Positions 16,817-24,731 of a stretch of DNA of 64,000 bases are shown here, one piece after another. Position 1 is the first letter of the stretch. Each line of letters opens with the position of its first letter. The notes beneath the pieces are model-generated. The model did not search any database, was not told the DNA's origin, and saw only the letters and a program-made list of their open reading frames with translations. Source of the stretch: Xanthobacteraceae bacterium (lineage in GTDB: Bacteria > Pseudomonadota > Alphaproteobacteria > Rhizobiales > Xanthobacteraceae); NCBI GenBank assembly GCA_019746355.1, contig JAIESC010000007.1, forward strand, positions 140,945 to 204,944, in the 5' to 3' direction. A program made the position numbers and the translations under genes.

Positions 16817-16847
16817 AAAGCCCCGGCTCACGCCGGGGCTTTTTCGC
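16817..16847. terminator. rho-independent terminator (bidirectional)
   Basis: AAAGCCCCGG-ctcacg-type hairpin: AGCCCCGG pairs with CCGGGGCT and is followed by TTTTT; the AAAA on the other side makes it usable on both strands. It separates the 63-aa gene from the convergent PRC-barrel gene. Confidence 0.85.
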
Positions 16848-16868
16848 GCCGCTGCTGGATCAGCGTGC

Positions 16869-17423
16869 TCAGTTGTACTTGAACTCCGGCATGCTCTTGA
16901 GCTGGTCCTTGGTGGCGCCGCTCAGCACCGCGTGGTCCGGATACCACTTCTTGTCGTTCGATGCGCTGGTGGTCGTGGTCGTCGTCGCCGGCCGGTTGGT
17001 GCCCGCGCCGGTCGTCGACGTGGTCGTCGTCGCGTTCGACGAGGTCTTCACCGGCTCGTCGACGAATTTCAGCTTGCTCATCTCGACCTTGATGTCGCGC
17101 TGGCCCATGCCGAGGAAGCCGCCGACGCCGATCACCACGCCTTCGACCTTGCCCGACTTGTCGAGCAGGATCTCGCTGATGTCGCCGAGCTTCTCGTTCT
17201 GGTCGTTGTAGACGTTGAGGCCGACGAGCTTGGAGGCGCGCCACATGCCGGACTTCGCGGCGGGCGCGACCGCCGTGGTCTCGGCCGGCTTGCCCGCGGG
17301 CGCGGGCGTCGCGGCTGGTGGCGTGCCGGGTCCGGACGGCGAGGGTGCCGGGCTGGACTGGGCAAACGCGGAAACGATCACGACGGACGAAAGCAGTCCG
17401 CCGATCAGAAGCTTCGAGTGCAT
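16869..17423 (-). CDS. exported PRC-barrel domain protein
   Basis: The start at ATG 17423 gives 184 aa: a signal peptide (MHSKLLIGGLLSSVVIVSAF), a Pro/Ala-rich linker, a PRC-barrel of about 70 residues (ASKLVGLNVYNDQNEKLGDI, then GVVIGVGGFLGMGQRDIKV) and a Thr-rich tract before a C-terminal helix. PRC-barrels mediate small-ligand, RNA or protein contacts and are common in exported stress proteins of Rhizobiales. The Thr/Ser run (TTTTSTTGAG… then TTTTTTS) is low complexity. The barrel core matches that of the cytoplasmic-type protein at 19707–20111 (VMGFGGFLGMGEDHY). Confidence 0.8.
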   Translation of the reverse strand: MHSKLLIGGLLSSVVIVSAFAQSSPAPSPSGPGTPPAATPAPAGKPAETTAVAPAAKSGMWRASKLVGLNVYNDQNEKLGDISEILLDKSGKVEGVVIGVGGFLGMGQRDIKVEMSKLKFVDEPVKTSSNATTTTSTTGAGTNRPATTTTTTSASNDKKWYPDHAVLSGATKDQLKSMPEFKYN

Positions 17424-17605
17424 CGTGATACTCCGGGTGTTTGAAAGCAAAGATAACCCACGAACGCGCGCGGAATCGCTTTGGTTCCTGCGAATGCGCT
17501 GCCGTGGATGGTTTGTTTTGTCGCGCGTGTGTCTTTTGCTAAATCGCGACGCGCGCGACTCGGTTGTCAATCGAAGCAGCGCCCGCTGCGCTGCGGCGAT
17601 GGCCG

Positions 17606-18019
17606 TCATCGCGGATTTTCGTTCTGCTCATCCTCGCGCGGATGAACCATCGGCCGTGTGCTCGGCTGCGCGCTTCCGGAGCCCGTCGTCTCCGGCTGCG
17701 TGATCGGCGGGATCTGCCGGTACGCGCTTGCGCCAGATGGGTTTGCCGTGGCGGCCGCGCTTGCGGCGGCGCGCTCGGCGTTTTGCTGCTGCGCTCGCTC
17801 TTCGGCATTGTCCCTTGCCGTGATAAATGCGGTGACAATTCCGGCGATGAACAGCATCGCAATTCCGGCCATCAGCACCGCGAAGATGCTGGCCGCTTCT
17901 TCGTCTCGCCGTTCCCACGCGTCGCTGAGCCAGCCCAAATTCCAGCCCATCAAGCCCCCGCCCATGCGGCGGTTGCCTTCCGGGTCGGGAGTGGACGGGT
18001 CGCTCGGCCGTTCGTTCAT
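17606..18019 (-). CDS. hypothetical single-pass membrane protein, 137 aa
   Basis: No family is recognised. An acidic/Pro-rich N-terminus leads to one strong transmembrane helix (ASIFAVLMAGIAMLFIAGIV, about residues 43–62), then a charged Ala/Gln-rich stretch and a Pro/Thr-rich tail. It is probably an inner-membrane protein with a disordered periplasmic or cytoplasmic tail. It reads away from the small exported protein gene at 18247. Confidence 0.5.
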   Translation of the reverse strand: MNERPSDPSTPDPEGNRRMGGGLMGWNLGWLSDAWERRDEEAASIFAVLMAGIAMLFIAGIVTAFITARDNAEERAQQQNAERAAASAAATANPSGASAYRQIPPITQPETTGSGSAQPSTRPMVHPREDEQNENPR

Positions 18020-18246
18020 GGGGCCGCTCCTTCCAATGACACGCTGCCGCCCCCTGACCGGGGAAACGCTGCGCCGCGGGCACCGTTCCTCGGTTGCGGA
18101 TCAGGGCTTGAAGGCGGCGATGGTGTGGAACCGGCGCCTGTCCGGCAGGCCAAATCGCGCGGAACGGCGGTTCCCCGGTTGCTTTGGCGGGGTGCGAAGC
18201 CCCGTATCATTTTGAAACCGCCCGTATCACTTTAGGGAGTCACACC

Positions 18247-18468
18247 ATGCGTCTTCTTCCGATCCTCGCTGCGGCCACGATCGGCGTGTTCGCCGTGACC
18301 GCGGTCAATGGTCAGAGCAGTGCCCAGCAGGCCACCGGCAATCCGTCCGGCGGGCAGAACATGGACACCACCAGCAAGGGCAATCCGAACACGCCCTCGG
18401 CCGGCCAGACCACCGGCATGAGCTCCAAGGCGATGAAGAAAAAGAGCAAGAAGAAAACCCGGATGTAA
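18247..18468 (+). CDS. small exported basic protein, 73 aa
   Basis: This exported microprotein has a signal peptide (MRLLPILAAATIGVFAVTAV), a Gly/Asn/Ser/Thr-rich middle and a Lys-rich tail (KKKSKKKTRM). AGGGAGT lies upstream of ATG 18247 and a terminator follows 18 bases after the stop. Proteins of this design are frequent in Bradyrhizobiaceae; the role is unknown. Confidence 0.55.
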   Translation: MRLLPILAAATIGVFAVTAVNGQSSAQQATGNPSGGQNMDTTSKGNPNTPSAGQTTGMSSKAMKKKSKKKTRM

Positions 18469-18486
18469 GTCCGGTTCCGGACAGAT

Positions 18487-18516
18487 AGCATCGCCCGCGC
18501 AAGCGGGCGATGCTTC
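18487..18516. terminator. rho-independent-type hairpin after the 73-aa gene
   Basis: A near-perfect stem AGCATCGCCCGC / GCGGGCGATGCT with a short loop (GCAA-like) follows the gene. Only TTCA rather than a T-run follows, so efficiency may be modest. It also sits between convergent genes. Confidence 0.65.
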
Positions 18517-18531
18517 ACGTGTGCGGCCCGG

Positions 18532-19560
18532 CTACGGCTGCACGCACATGAACGAGCCGGCCTTCTTGCTCCATTCCGGCGCGAGGGTGGGATAGTCGCC
18601 GGGCGCAAGCCGCATGGTTTCGCCGGTGAACTGCGGATCGGTGAAGAAGTCCCAGGTGCCGGCCGCGACCTTCACCGAGGCGATCTGGTTCTGCCAGCCG
18701 TTCTCGGCCAGCCGCGGCTGTTCTTCGCCCGCCGTGGCGTTGACGCCGCCGAAGTTCGGCTCAGAGTAGATCGAGATCTGGCAGGCACCGCCCTGCGGCG
18801 CCGGCGGCGGCGCGACAAGCGCCACCGTGCGCGGCGGCGGCGGATTGCCGGGCCGCCGGCAGAACTGCACGCATTGCCACTCGCTGTCGCCGTCCTCGAA
18901 GTCGACGCGCTGCCAGTTGAGACGGCAGCCGTCCGGCGTGATGCCTTCGCAATAGGGCCGCGCCACCGCAAGATAGCTGTACGGATAGTAATAGGCGCCC
19001 CCCAGCACGACCACGCCCAGCGCCGATACCGGCACGAACCACTTCCACTTGTTGCCCCACCAGATCTTCTTCGGCCCGCTGTTCCACATCATCGCGGATT
19101 TGTTGTTGCCGAGCTTCACGAACTGCACGTTCGACGCGGGCTTGAACGCCGCCTGGTTGATGGGGCCGGGGCCGGCCTGGAATTTGACCGTGCTGGCCTT
19201 GAGCGCGGTCGCGCCTTGATGGCCGATCGCGGTTTGAACCGCGGGCGTGCCCGGCTTGAAGTTCGGATTGCCTTTGAATTTCGGGTTCGCGTTGATGTTG
19301 GCGTTCGTGTTGACGTTGACCTTCTTGGTGGTCGTGACCGTCTTGGACTTGAACTTCTGGGCGCCGCCGGATTGCGTTGTCACGCGCTTGGTCGTCACCG
19401 TTTGGGTAGTGACCTTTGGGCCGCTGGAAGGCTTGGCGCCACCTCCCTTGCCTCTCGATGAAAATTCCGTCGACTGAGAGAGCGGCTGGCCGGCGAAGGC
19501 CGGTGCGGTCAAGCCAACCGCCATAATGATTGCGGTGATGCACACGCTTGTTCTGAGCAT
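18532..19560 (-). CDS. exported beta/gamma-crystallin (I36-like) domain protein
   Basis: This 342-aa exported protein has a signal peptide (to about residue 23, cleavage after AFA), a long low-complexity Thr/Lys/Val/Asn region (about 45–95), a membrane-spanning or hydrophobic hairpin segment (FVPVSALGVVVLGGAYYYPY, about 187–206), a Cys-containing middle with a Pro run, and a C-terminal domain. That domain (ISIYSEPNFGG, then TWDFFTDPQFTGETMRLAPG) has the two-motif pattern of the beta/gamma-crystallin/peptidase-inhibitor I36 fold. Its function is probably structural or protective in the envelope. Confidence 0.65.
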   Translation of the reverse strand: MLRTSVCITAIIMAVGLTAPAFAGQPLSQSTEFSSRGKGGGAKPSSGPKVTTQTVTTKRVTTQSGGAQKFKSKTVTTTKKVNVNTNANINANPKFKGNPNFKPGTPAVQTAIGHQGATALKASTVKFQAGPGPINQAAFKPASNVQFVKLGNNKSAMMWNSGPKKIWWGNKWKWFVPVSALGVVVLGGAYYYPYSYLAVARPYCEGITPDGCRLNWQRVDFEDGDSEWQCVQFCRRPGNPPPPRTVALVAPPPAPQGGACQISIYSEPNFGGVNATAGEEQPRLAENGWQNQIASVKVAAGTWDFFTDPQFTGETMRLAPGDYPTLAPEWSKKAGSFMCVQP

Positions 19561-19706
19561 CGGATCCTCCGGAAATAAGACGGCTTAAAATCCGTGGAAA
19601 ATATAGCACCGAAAACGCCGCCCATACCGGCGAAAGCCAACGGAACCTCGCTCGCCGCTGGACGTTTTCCTGGTGGCAACCAAACAACAAAAGGGAAGGA
19701 GGAGCC

Positions 19707-20111
19707 GTGAGCATGTCCACCAGCACCGGCCGCATCGGCGCCACGTCGCCCGCTGTGCACGGCCGCCACGACCTGATCGGCAGCGACCGGGTCGAAGGCA
19801 CCAATGTCTATCGCTCCGACGGCAAGAAGATCGGTGAGATCGAGCGGGTGATGATCGACAAGCTGTCCGGCCAGGCCGCCTATGCGGTGATGGGCTTCGG
19901 CGGCTTCCTCGGCATGGGCGAGGACCACTATCCGATCCCGTGGCAGCGGCTCACCTACAACGAGAAGCTCGGCGGCTACGAGGTCAACATCACTGACGAG
20001 CAATTGAAGAATGCACCGCACTACGCCACCGGCGAGGAGTGGAAGTGGGACACGGCGCAGGGCCAGCGGATCTACGACTATTACGGCGTAGCACCGTACT
20101 GGCCGATGTAG
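19707..20111 (+). CDS. PRC-barrel domain protein
   Basis: This 134-aa protein starts at GTG 19707 (GGAAGGAGG upstream; ATG 19713 is an alternative). The PRC-barrel spans roughly residues 20–95: LIGSDRVEGTNVYRSDGKKI and VMGFGGFLGMGEDHYPIPW. It has no signal peptide, unlike the paralogue at 16869. The C-terminus is rich in aromatic residues (YDYYGVAPYWPM). Confidence 0.8.
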   Translation: MSMSTSTGRIGATSPAVHGRHDLIGSDRVEGTNVYRSDGKKIGEIERVMIDKLSGQAAYAVMGFGGFLGMGEDHYPIPWQRLTYNEKLGGYEVNITDEQLKNAPHYATGEEWKWDTAQGQRIYDYYGVAPYWPM

Positions 20112-20243
20112 AGGAAGGCGTCGCGCCCCCGTGGAGGCCCTGCAGCCGCAAGCCGGCGCGGGGCCTTCGCCTTTGTGCCGTCAGACGTCCTTTGCCGCGG
20201 AAATCGGGTGGCGAATGCCGATGGGCGCGCCTACTTTGCCGCC

Positions 20244-20804
20244 ATGAACCAACATGACGCCACCCACCACCTGTTCGACACCGCGATCGGCGTCTGCGGC
20301 GTGGCGTGGAACGCCCGCGGGCTCTGCGGCGTGCAACTGCCGGAAAAGGATCGCGCGACCACCGAACGGCGGCTCGCGAGCAAGAGCGGCAGCACAAGTC
20401 CCGCCGATCCGCCGCCGCATATCGCGGCGCTGATCGCCGACATCCGTCGCTATCTCGACGGCGGGCAGGTCGATTTCTCCGGCGTGGCGGTCGACCTCGA
20501 CGGCATTGATGGCCTGCGCCGCCGGATCTATGAGGCGTTGCGCGGGATCGCCTTTGGCCGCACCGTGACCTACGGCGAGCTTGCCAAGACCCTCGGCTCG
20601 TCCGGCTGGGAGGGCGCGCGCGACGTCGGCGAAGCCATGGGCCGAAACCCGATGCCGATCGTCATCCCGTGCCACCGCGTGCTCGCGGCCGGCGGCAAGC
20701 CCGGTGGCTTCTCCGCCTATGGCGGCACCGCCACCAAGCAGAAGCTGCTCGCGCTCGAGGGCGTCCGCTTCGACGGCGGTGCGCCGCGGCTGCCGGGAAT
20801 GTGA
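20244..20804 (+). CDS. ogt: methylated-DNA–[protein]-cysteine S-methyltransferase
   Basis: This 186-aa suicide repair protein transfers the methyl of O6-methylguanine (or O4-methylthymine) to its own cysteine. The acceptor is in the invariant IPCHRV (about residues 148–153), followed by GKPGGFSAYGG. The winged-helix entry GRTVTYGELAKTLG and the arginine-finger region precede it, and an N-terminal RNase-H-like domain is present. ATG 20244 is the natural start. No Ada-type regulatory domain is fused and no LexA box is seen upstream. Confidence 0.9.
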   Translation: MNQHDATHHLFDTAIGVCGVAWNARGLCGVQLPEKDRATTERRLASKSGSTSPADPPPHIAALIADIRRYLDGGQVDFSGVAVDLDGIDGLRRRIYEALRGIAFGRTVTYGELAKTLGSSGWEGARDVGEAMGRNPMPIVIPCHRVLAAGGKPGGFSAYGGTATKQKLLALEGVRFDGGAPRLPGM

Positions 20805-20829
20805 CGGAACGCCCCCGGCCGAAGCCCGT

Positions 20830-21060
20830 TCAGGCGGCGATGCGCTCGGCCTGCCGGATCGGAACCGAGAACAGGCAGGTGCCGCCGATGTTGCGGACCT
20901 GGACCTCGGAACCCGTGTTGGTGCTGTCCTCGCTGCACCCGAGATCGAGCGCAATCAGTTCAGCCAGTTCCCGTGCCTGCTCGGCACCCGCGAAATCGCG
21001 CCCCTGATAATCGTAGTGAACGTGAGTTTTGAACGAGACATCGAAGAAAAAGCGCTTCAT
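20830..21060 (-). CDS. DUF6894 family small protein
   Basis: This 76-aa protein has the DUF6894 pattern typical of Bradyrhizobiaceae: MKRFFFDV at the start, YQGRDFAGAEQARELA in the middle and VQVRNIGGTCLFSVPI near the end. AAGGGTGG precedes the start and a TATAAC -10-like box lies 17 bases further upstream. The function is unknown. Expression is monocistronic and convergent with ogt. Confidence 0.75.
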   Translation of the reverse strand: MKRFFFDVSFKTHVHYDYQGRDFAGAEQARELAELIALDLGCSEDSTNTGSEVQVRNIGGTCLFSVPIRQAERIAA

Positions 21061-21218
21061 TTGCCACCCTTGTTTAGCCCTTGTTATATTTTCACCGCAG
21101 GTGCGATGAACCGCATCGCCCGCATGCGTTTTTAGCAGCGCCGATTTTCCGGGACGTTTCGCGGATCGCTAAGACTCGTTCACAAATTCCGCCGAAAATT
21201 TGAATTAATCTGCCGAGC

Positions 21219-22211
21219 CTATCGCTCTAAAGTCAGGATAATTCGTCCTCGAACCTTGCGGTCTTTGATGTCGGTCAAGGCGTCGGCAAACCGCTCGATC
21301 GGGTAGGCCTTGGTCGGCAGCGGCTTCAATTTACCTTCGGCGTGCAGCCGGTAGATGTCGGCGAAGGCGGCCTGCATGTCGGCGGGCTTGCGCTTGCGGT
21401 AGTCGCTGATCTGCATGCCGCTGACCTCGATGTTCTTCACCAGCACGTAGTTCATCTTCAGCGACGGGATGCGGCCCGAGGCGAAGCCGATCACGATCAG
21501 CCGCCCGCACCAGGCAAGCGAACGCACCGCAGCGTCGAAAATGTCGCCGCCCAGCATGTCGACGATGATGTCGGCGCCCTTCTTGTCTGTGAGCGCAAAC
21601 ACCTGCTGCCGCAGGCTCTCATGCAGGTCCGGCGCCGAGAGATCGACGATCGCGTCGGCGCCCGCGGCGCGCACGATGCCCTCCTTGTCCTTGCTCGCGA
21701 CCGCGGCCAGCACCTTGCCGCCGAACGCCTTGGCGAGCTGGATCGCGGCGAGGCCCACGCCGCCGGTTGCGCCGAGAATGAGCACGTTGTCGCCCGGCGC
21801 GATCCGCCCGCGGTCTTTCAGGGCGAAATAGGCGGTGTCGTAGACCAGTGCCATCGAGGCCGCTTCCTCGAACGGCAGCGACGGCGGCAGCTTGATGCAC
21901 TGGTTCTCCGGCATCACCGTGAACTCGGCGAAGCCTGCGGATTCCGCCATCAGCAGCGCGTGGTCGCCGGTCTTGAACTTCGTCACGCCAGCCCCAACCG
22001 CGGTCACGACGCCGACCGGAAGCTTGCCCGGAATGAACGGCAGCGTCGGCTTGAACTGATAGGTGCCGCTCATCATCACGAGGTCGACGAAGTTCACGCT
22101 GACCGCGCGCACTTCGATCATCACCTCGCCGGCCTTGGGCTCGGGCTTGGGCATCTCGCCGAGCGCGGCCTTCTCGATGCCACCGAATTCGCGAACCACC
22201 ACTGCGCGCAT
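21219..22211 (-). CDS. NADPH:quinone oxidoreductase family protein (zinc-independent MDR)
   Basis: This 330-aa medium-chain dehydrogenase/reductase lacks the Zn ligands, as in QOR/CrtB-like reductases that pass hydride from NADPH to quinones or enones. ATG 22211 (MRAVVVREFGG) is chosen because GGAG lies about nine bases upstream; longer starts at 22226 and 22250 are possible. The GroES-like N-terminal half is followed by the nucleotide-binding NVLILGATGGVGLAAIQLAK near residue 145 and DIIVDMLGGDIFD. It lies downstream of the acyl-CoA synthetase gene on the same strand, with a palindromic repeat between. Confidence 0.85.
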   Translation of the reverse strand: MRAVVVREFGGIEKAALGEMPKPEPKAGEVMIEVRAVSVNFVDLVMMSGTYQFKPTLPFIPGKLPVGVVTAVGAGVTKFKTGDHALLMAESAGFAEFTVMPENQCIKLPPSLPFEEAASMALVYDTAYFALKDRGRIAPGDNVLILGATGGVGLAAIQLAKAFGGKVLAAVASKDKEGIVRAAGADAIVDLSAPDLHESLRQQVFALTDKKGADIIVDMLGGDIFDAAVRSLAWCGRLIVIGFASGRIPSLKMNYVLVKNIEVSGMQISDYRKRKPADMQAAFADIYRLHAEGKLKPLPTKAYPIERFADALTDIKDRKVRGRIILTLER

Positions 22212-22289
22212 ACCTGGTCTCTCCATTATTCCGGTCTCGCCCCGCCTCATGCCGAGTGCGAGATTCGCTCGTTCCCCGTTATTGCGAGA

Positions 22290-22380
22290 CTGGATCGCCC
22301 GCCTTCGCGGGCGATGACAGCCGTGTGCAAATCGGCCTCACCAACACCGGTGTCATGCCCCGCGAAGGCGGGGCATCCAG
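22290..22380. repeat. double-hairpin intergenic repeat, copy A
   Basis: Two 9-bp hairpins (ATCGCCCGC / GCGGGCGAT with loop CTTC; ATGCCCCGC / GCGGGGCAT with loop GAAG) are held between CTGGAT and ATCCAG ends. The element at 41787–41876 is its reverse-complement copy with a diverged centre. It lies between the quinone oxidoreductase and acyl-CoA synthetase genes. Confidence 0.8.
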
Positions 22381-22454
22381 AGCCCCGAGGCACGTCGCTT
22401 CGCGATGTTCCTCAGCACGGGGGCGACCAGTACCTTCGTTGTCGCTCAAAACTA

Positions 22455-24128
22455 TCACGCGCTGGCGCGCTTGGCTTCGAAACGGATCGGCGCGGGCGTC
22501 ACGCGGCCCTCCTTGATCCAGTCGACGATGGCGCGCTTCAGCATCTTGCCGTTCGGCGTCAGCGGGATTTCGTCGAGTGTCGTGAAGTATTCCGGCATGT
22601 CGAATTTCGACAGGCCCACGTTGTCGAGATGCGCCAGCAGTTCGTCCGGCGTGGCGCTTTTGCCCGGCCGGAACACCACGACGAGGCAGACCTTCTCGCC
22701 CAATCGCGCGTCCTTCACCGGCACGGCCGCCGCGCGCAGCACCGCCGGGTGCCGTGTCGCCAGCTCCTCGATCCGCGCCGGATGGATGTTGTGGCCGCCA
22801 CGGATGATGATGTCCTTGCTGCGGCCGGAAATCCGCAGGTAGCCATTGGCGTCGAGCGTGCCGAGATCGCCGGTCATGAACCAGCCGCTCTTGTTGAAGG
22901 CGTCTTCGGTGGCCTTCTGGTCGTCGAAATAGCCGAGCATCAGGCTCGCGCCGCGCCCGCCGATCTGGCCGACCTCACCCGGCGCCGCTTCCGTGTCCGG
23001 ATCGTCGGCCTTGAAGATTTTCAGCTCGTAGCCGGGACAGGCCTTGCCGGAGGTTTCGACAATCAGCTTCGGATCGTCATCCGGCAGCGTGTACTGATGT
23101 GAGCAGTTCTCGGTCATGCCGTAGCCGCTCTGCGGCTTGATCCGTTGCGCAATGAGGCCCGCGACCACCTCGCTCGGCACCGCCGAGCCGGAGATGCGGA
23201 AGCCGGTGAGCCGGCCGAGGCCCTTCAGCCCGCGCCGCTGCATCTCGCCGAGGAGGTCGATGGCGTTCGGCGGCACGCCGACCAGGAAGCTCGTGTCGGT
23301 TTCGAGGATGCGGTCGGCGAGGCTGGCGCCCCGCGGCAGGTCGTTGATCACGAGCTCTGCGCCCATCGCCAGCGCCATCACCTGCGCGCCGAAGCCGAGA
23401 TTGTGGCTCAGCGGCGAGAGCGAATAGACCACCGAGGTGTTGGTGATGGTCCAGTCCTTCGCGAGCTGCCGCGCGTTGGCGAGCAGCGTGTTGTCGGAGT
23501 GCATCACGCCCTTGGGCTTGCCGGTCGTGCCCGAGGTGAAGGCGAGATAGACCACCTGGTTGGGATCGCTCTTCACCGCCACGTCGGTTTTGTCCGAACC
23601 GAGGCCTGGATAGAGCGCCGTGTCCTTCTCGGTCAGCGGTTTCAGGCGATAGACCTGTCGCACCGTCTCGGCGGCCTTCAGCGCCTCGATGAAATCGCGC
23701 TTGTCGGCACCGGCGCCATAGCCCTCCTGCCAGATGAACGCGACCGCACGGGTGCGTTGCATCAGCTCGACCACTTCGCCGACGGTGTGGTCGCGGTGCA
23801 GCGACGGGCAGCAGATCGCGCCGCTTTTCGAGCAGGCGAGCAGCGCCACCACGCTCTCGATCCGACTTTGCAGCCAGACGCCGACCCGCTGGCCGGGCCG
23901 CACGCCATGTGCCGCGAGATCGGCCGCGAGCGCATCGGCGGCCTCCAGCAACTGCCGATAGGTGAGGCGGCGGAAGCGGTCGCGCACCGCAAACGAATCC
24001 GGCCTGTGGCCGGCGTTCCAGCGCACCAGCGAATAGATCGTGTCGCCGCGCCAGAAGCCTTCGGATTCGTATTTGTGGATGAGCTCGGCGGAGAGCCGCG
24101 TCAGGATGGTGTTCACGCTCGTGGTCAT
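22455..24128 (-). CDS. AMP-dependent acyl-CoA synthetase/ligase (class I adenylate-forming)
   Basis: This roughly 557-aa ligase activates a carboxylate as acyl-AMP and transfers it to CoA. The P-loop-like A3 motif FTSGTTGKPKGVMHSDN is near residue 190, A5 is GYGMTENC, A7 is WFMTGDLG, A8 is SGRSKDIIIRGGHNIHP and the A10 lysine is in PLTPNGKMLKRAI. The order and length are complete. The overall pattern resembles cyclohexanecarboxylate-CoA-ligase-like enzymes, but the substrate cannot be assigned. The start is ATG 24128; ATG 24140 is an alternative. Confidence 0.85.
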   Translation of the reverse strand: MTTSVNTILTRLSAELIHKYESEGFWRGDTIYSLVRWNAGHRPDSFAVRDRFRRLTYRQLLEAADALAADLAAHGVRPGQRVGVWLQSRIESVVALLACSKSGAICCPSLHRDHTVGEVVELMQRTRAVAFIWQEGYGAGADKRDFIEALKAAETVRQVYRLKPLTEKDTALYPGLGSDKTDVAVKSDPNQVVYLAFTSGTTGKPKGVMHSDNTLLANARQLAKDWTITNTSVVYSLSPLSHNLGFGAQVMALAMGAELVINDLPRGASLADRILETDTSFLVGVPPNAIDLLGEMQRRGLKGLGRLTGFRISGSAVPSEVVAGLIAQRIKPQSGYGMTENCSHQYTLPDDDPKLIVETSGKACPGYELKIFKADDPDTEAAPGEVGQIGGRGASLMLGYFDDQKATEDAFNKSGWFMTGDLGTLDANGYLRISGRSKDIIIRGGHNIHPARIEELATRHPAVLRAAAVPVKDARLGEKVCLVVVFRPGKSATPDELLAHLDNVGLSKFDMPEYFTTLDEIPLTPNGKMLKRAIVDWIKEGRVTPAPIRFEAKRASA

Positions 24129-24248
24129 GCTCGCAATCATGGGGGCGTAAGATTCCCCGCGGCGCGCGTGAATTCAATGCGCCCCGGACGCGTGACACCG
24201 GGCAGCGGGCATGCGCTGATGCAGAGGCTGAAGCTGCCCGTCCGGCAA

Positions 24249-24455
24249 TCAGCCGCGATCGTTGTCGCGCGAGGAAGCTTCGGGCGACTCAAAAAAATGC
24301 GGCCGGAAGCGGCGTTCGCGTTCGATCTCGTCGGCTTTGGCGTTGAGGTCGTTCGCCATCAGCCGCAACCGTTCAGCGCTGGAAAGATCGAAGCAACTGC
24401 GGGCAATGCGGAGGCAATTTTGGGCCTGCCGGCGGAGGAACTCGGTGGTCAACAT
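24249..24455 (-). CDS. 68-aa hypothetical helical protein
   Basis: Starting at ATG 24455 the product opens MLTTEFLRRQAQNCLRIARS, followed by SSAERLRLMANDLNAKADE and a basic Arg/Phe tail. This is the pattern of a small helical protein family common in Bradyrhizobium genomes; its function is unknown. A longer upstream extension in the same frame (to 24677) has atypical composition and was not used. Confidence 0.6.
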   Translation of the reverse strand: MLTTEFLRRQAQNCLRIARSCFDLSSAERLRLMANDLNAKADEIERERRFRPHFFESPEASSRDNDRG

Positions 24456-24667
24456 GGCACTTTGCGTCTCTGAAAATAGGGTCCTGTGGTTTGGTCGTTC
24501 GATAGGGTCGCCGGGTTCGGTCGTTGCGGCGTTTGATCGGGTATGTCGAAAGCTAAAATGCAGAACAGGCGCGTTGGTTCCGGCGGTAACCGGTTGCCGG
24601 ATCACGATCGCGGCAAATCGTAAGTTCCTCGTATTGCGAGCGAAATTCCTGAAAGCGAAGTGTGTGC

Positions 24668-24712
24668 TTGACATCACACCGGCAGAGGAATCTACTAGAA
24701 CAAATCAAGAAC
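24668..24712 (+). promoter_or_regulatory. LexA-regulated promoter of imuA-imuB-dnaE2
   Basis: A consensus -35 TTGACA (24668–24673), a 17-base spacer and TCTACT (24691–24696) form the promoter. Immediately after the -10 lies a perfect LexA box GAAC-AAATCAA-GAAC (24698–24712), 19 bases before the imuA ATG. SOS induction of the mutasome is well established in alphaproteobacteria. Confidence 0.9.
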
Positions 24713-24731
24713 AATACAGGGATTGCTTGTT

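Noticed and set aside
21342..23102. 586-residue plus-strand open frame
   Set aside because: Antisense to the quinone oxidoreductase and acyl-CoA synthetase genes; His/Arg-rich with no family pattern.
24456..24677. N-terminal extension of the 68-aa gene
   Set aside because: The added residues have a different composition and the ATG at 24455 gives the usual form of the family.
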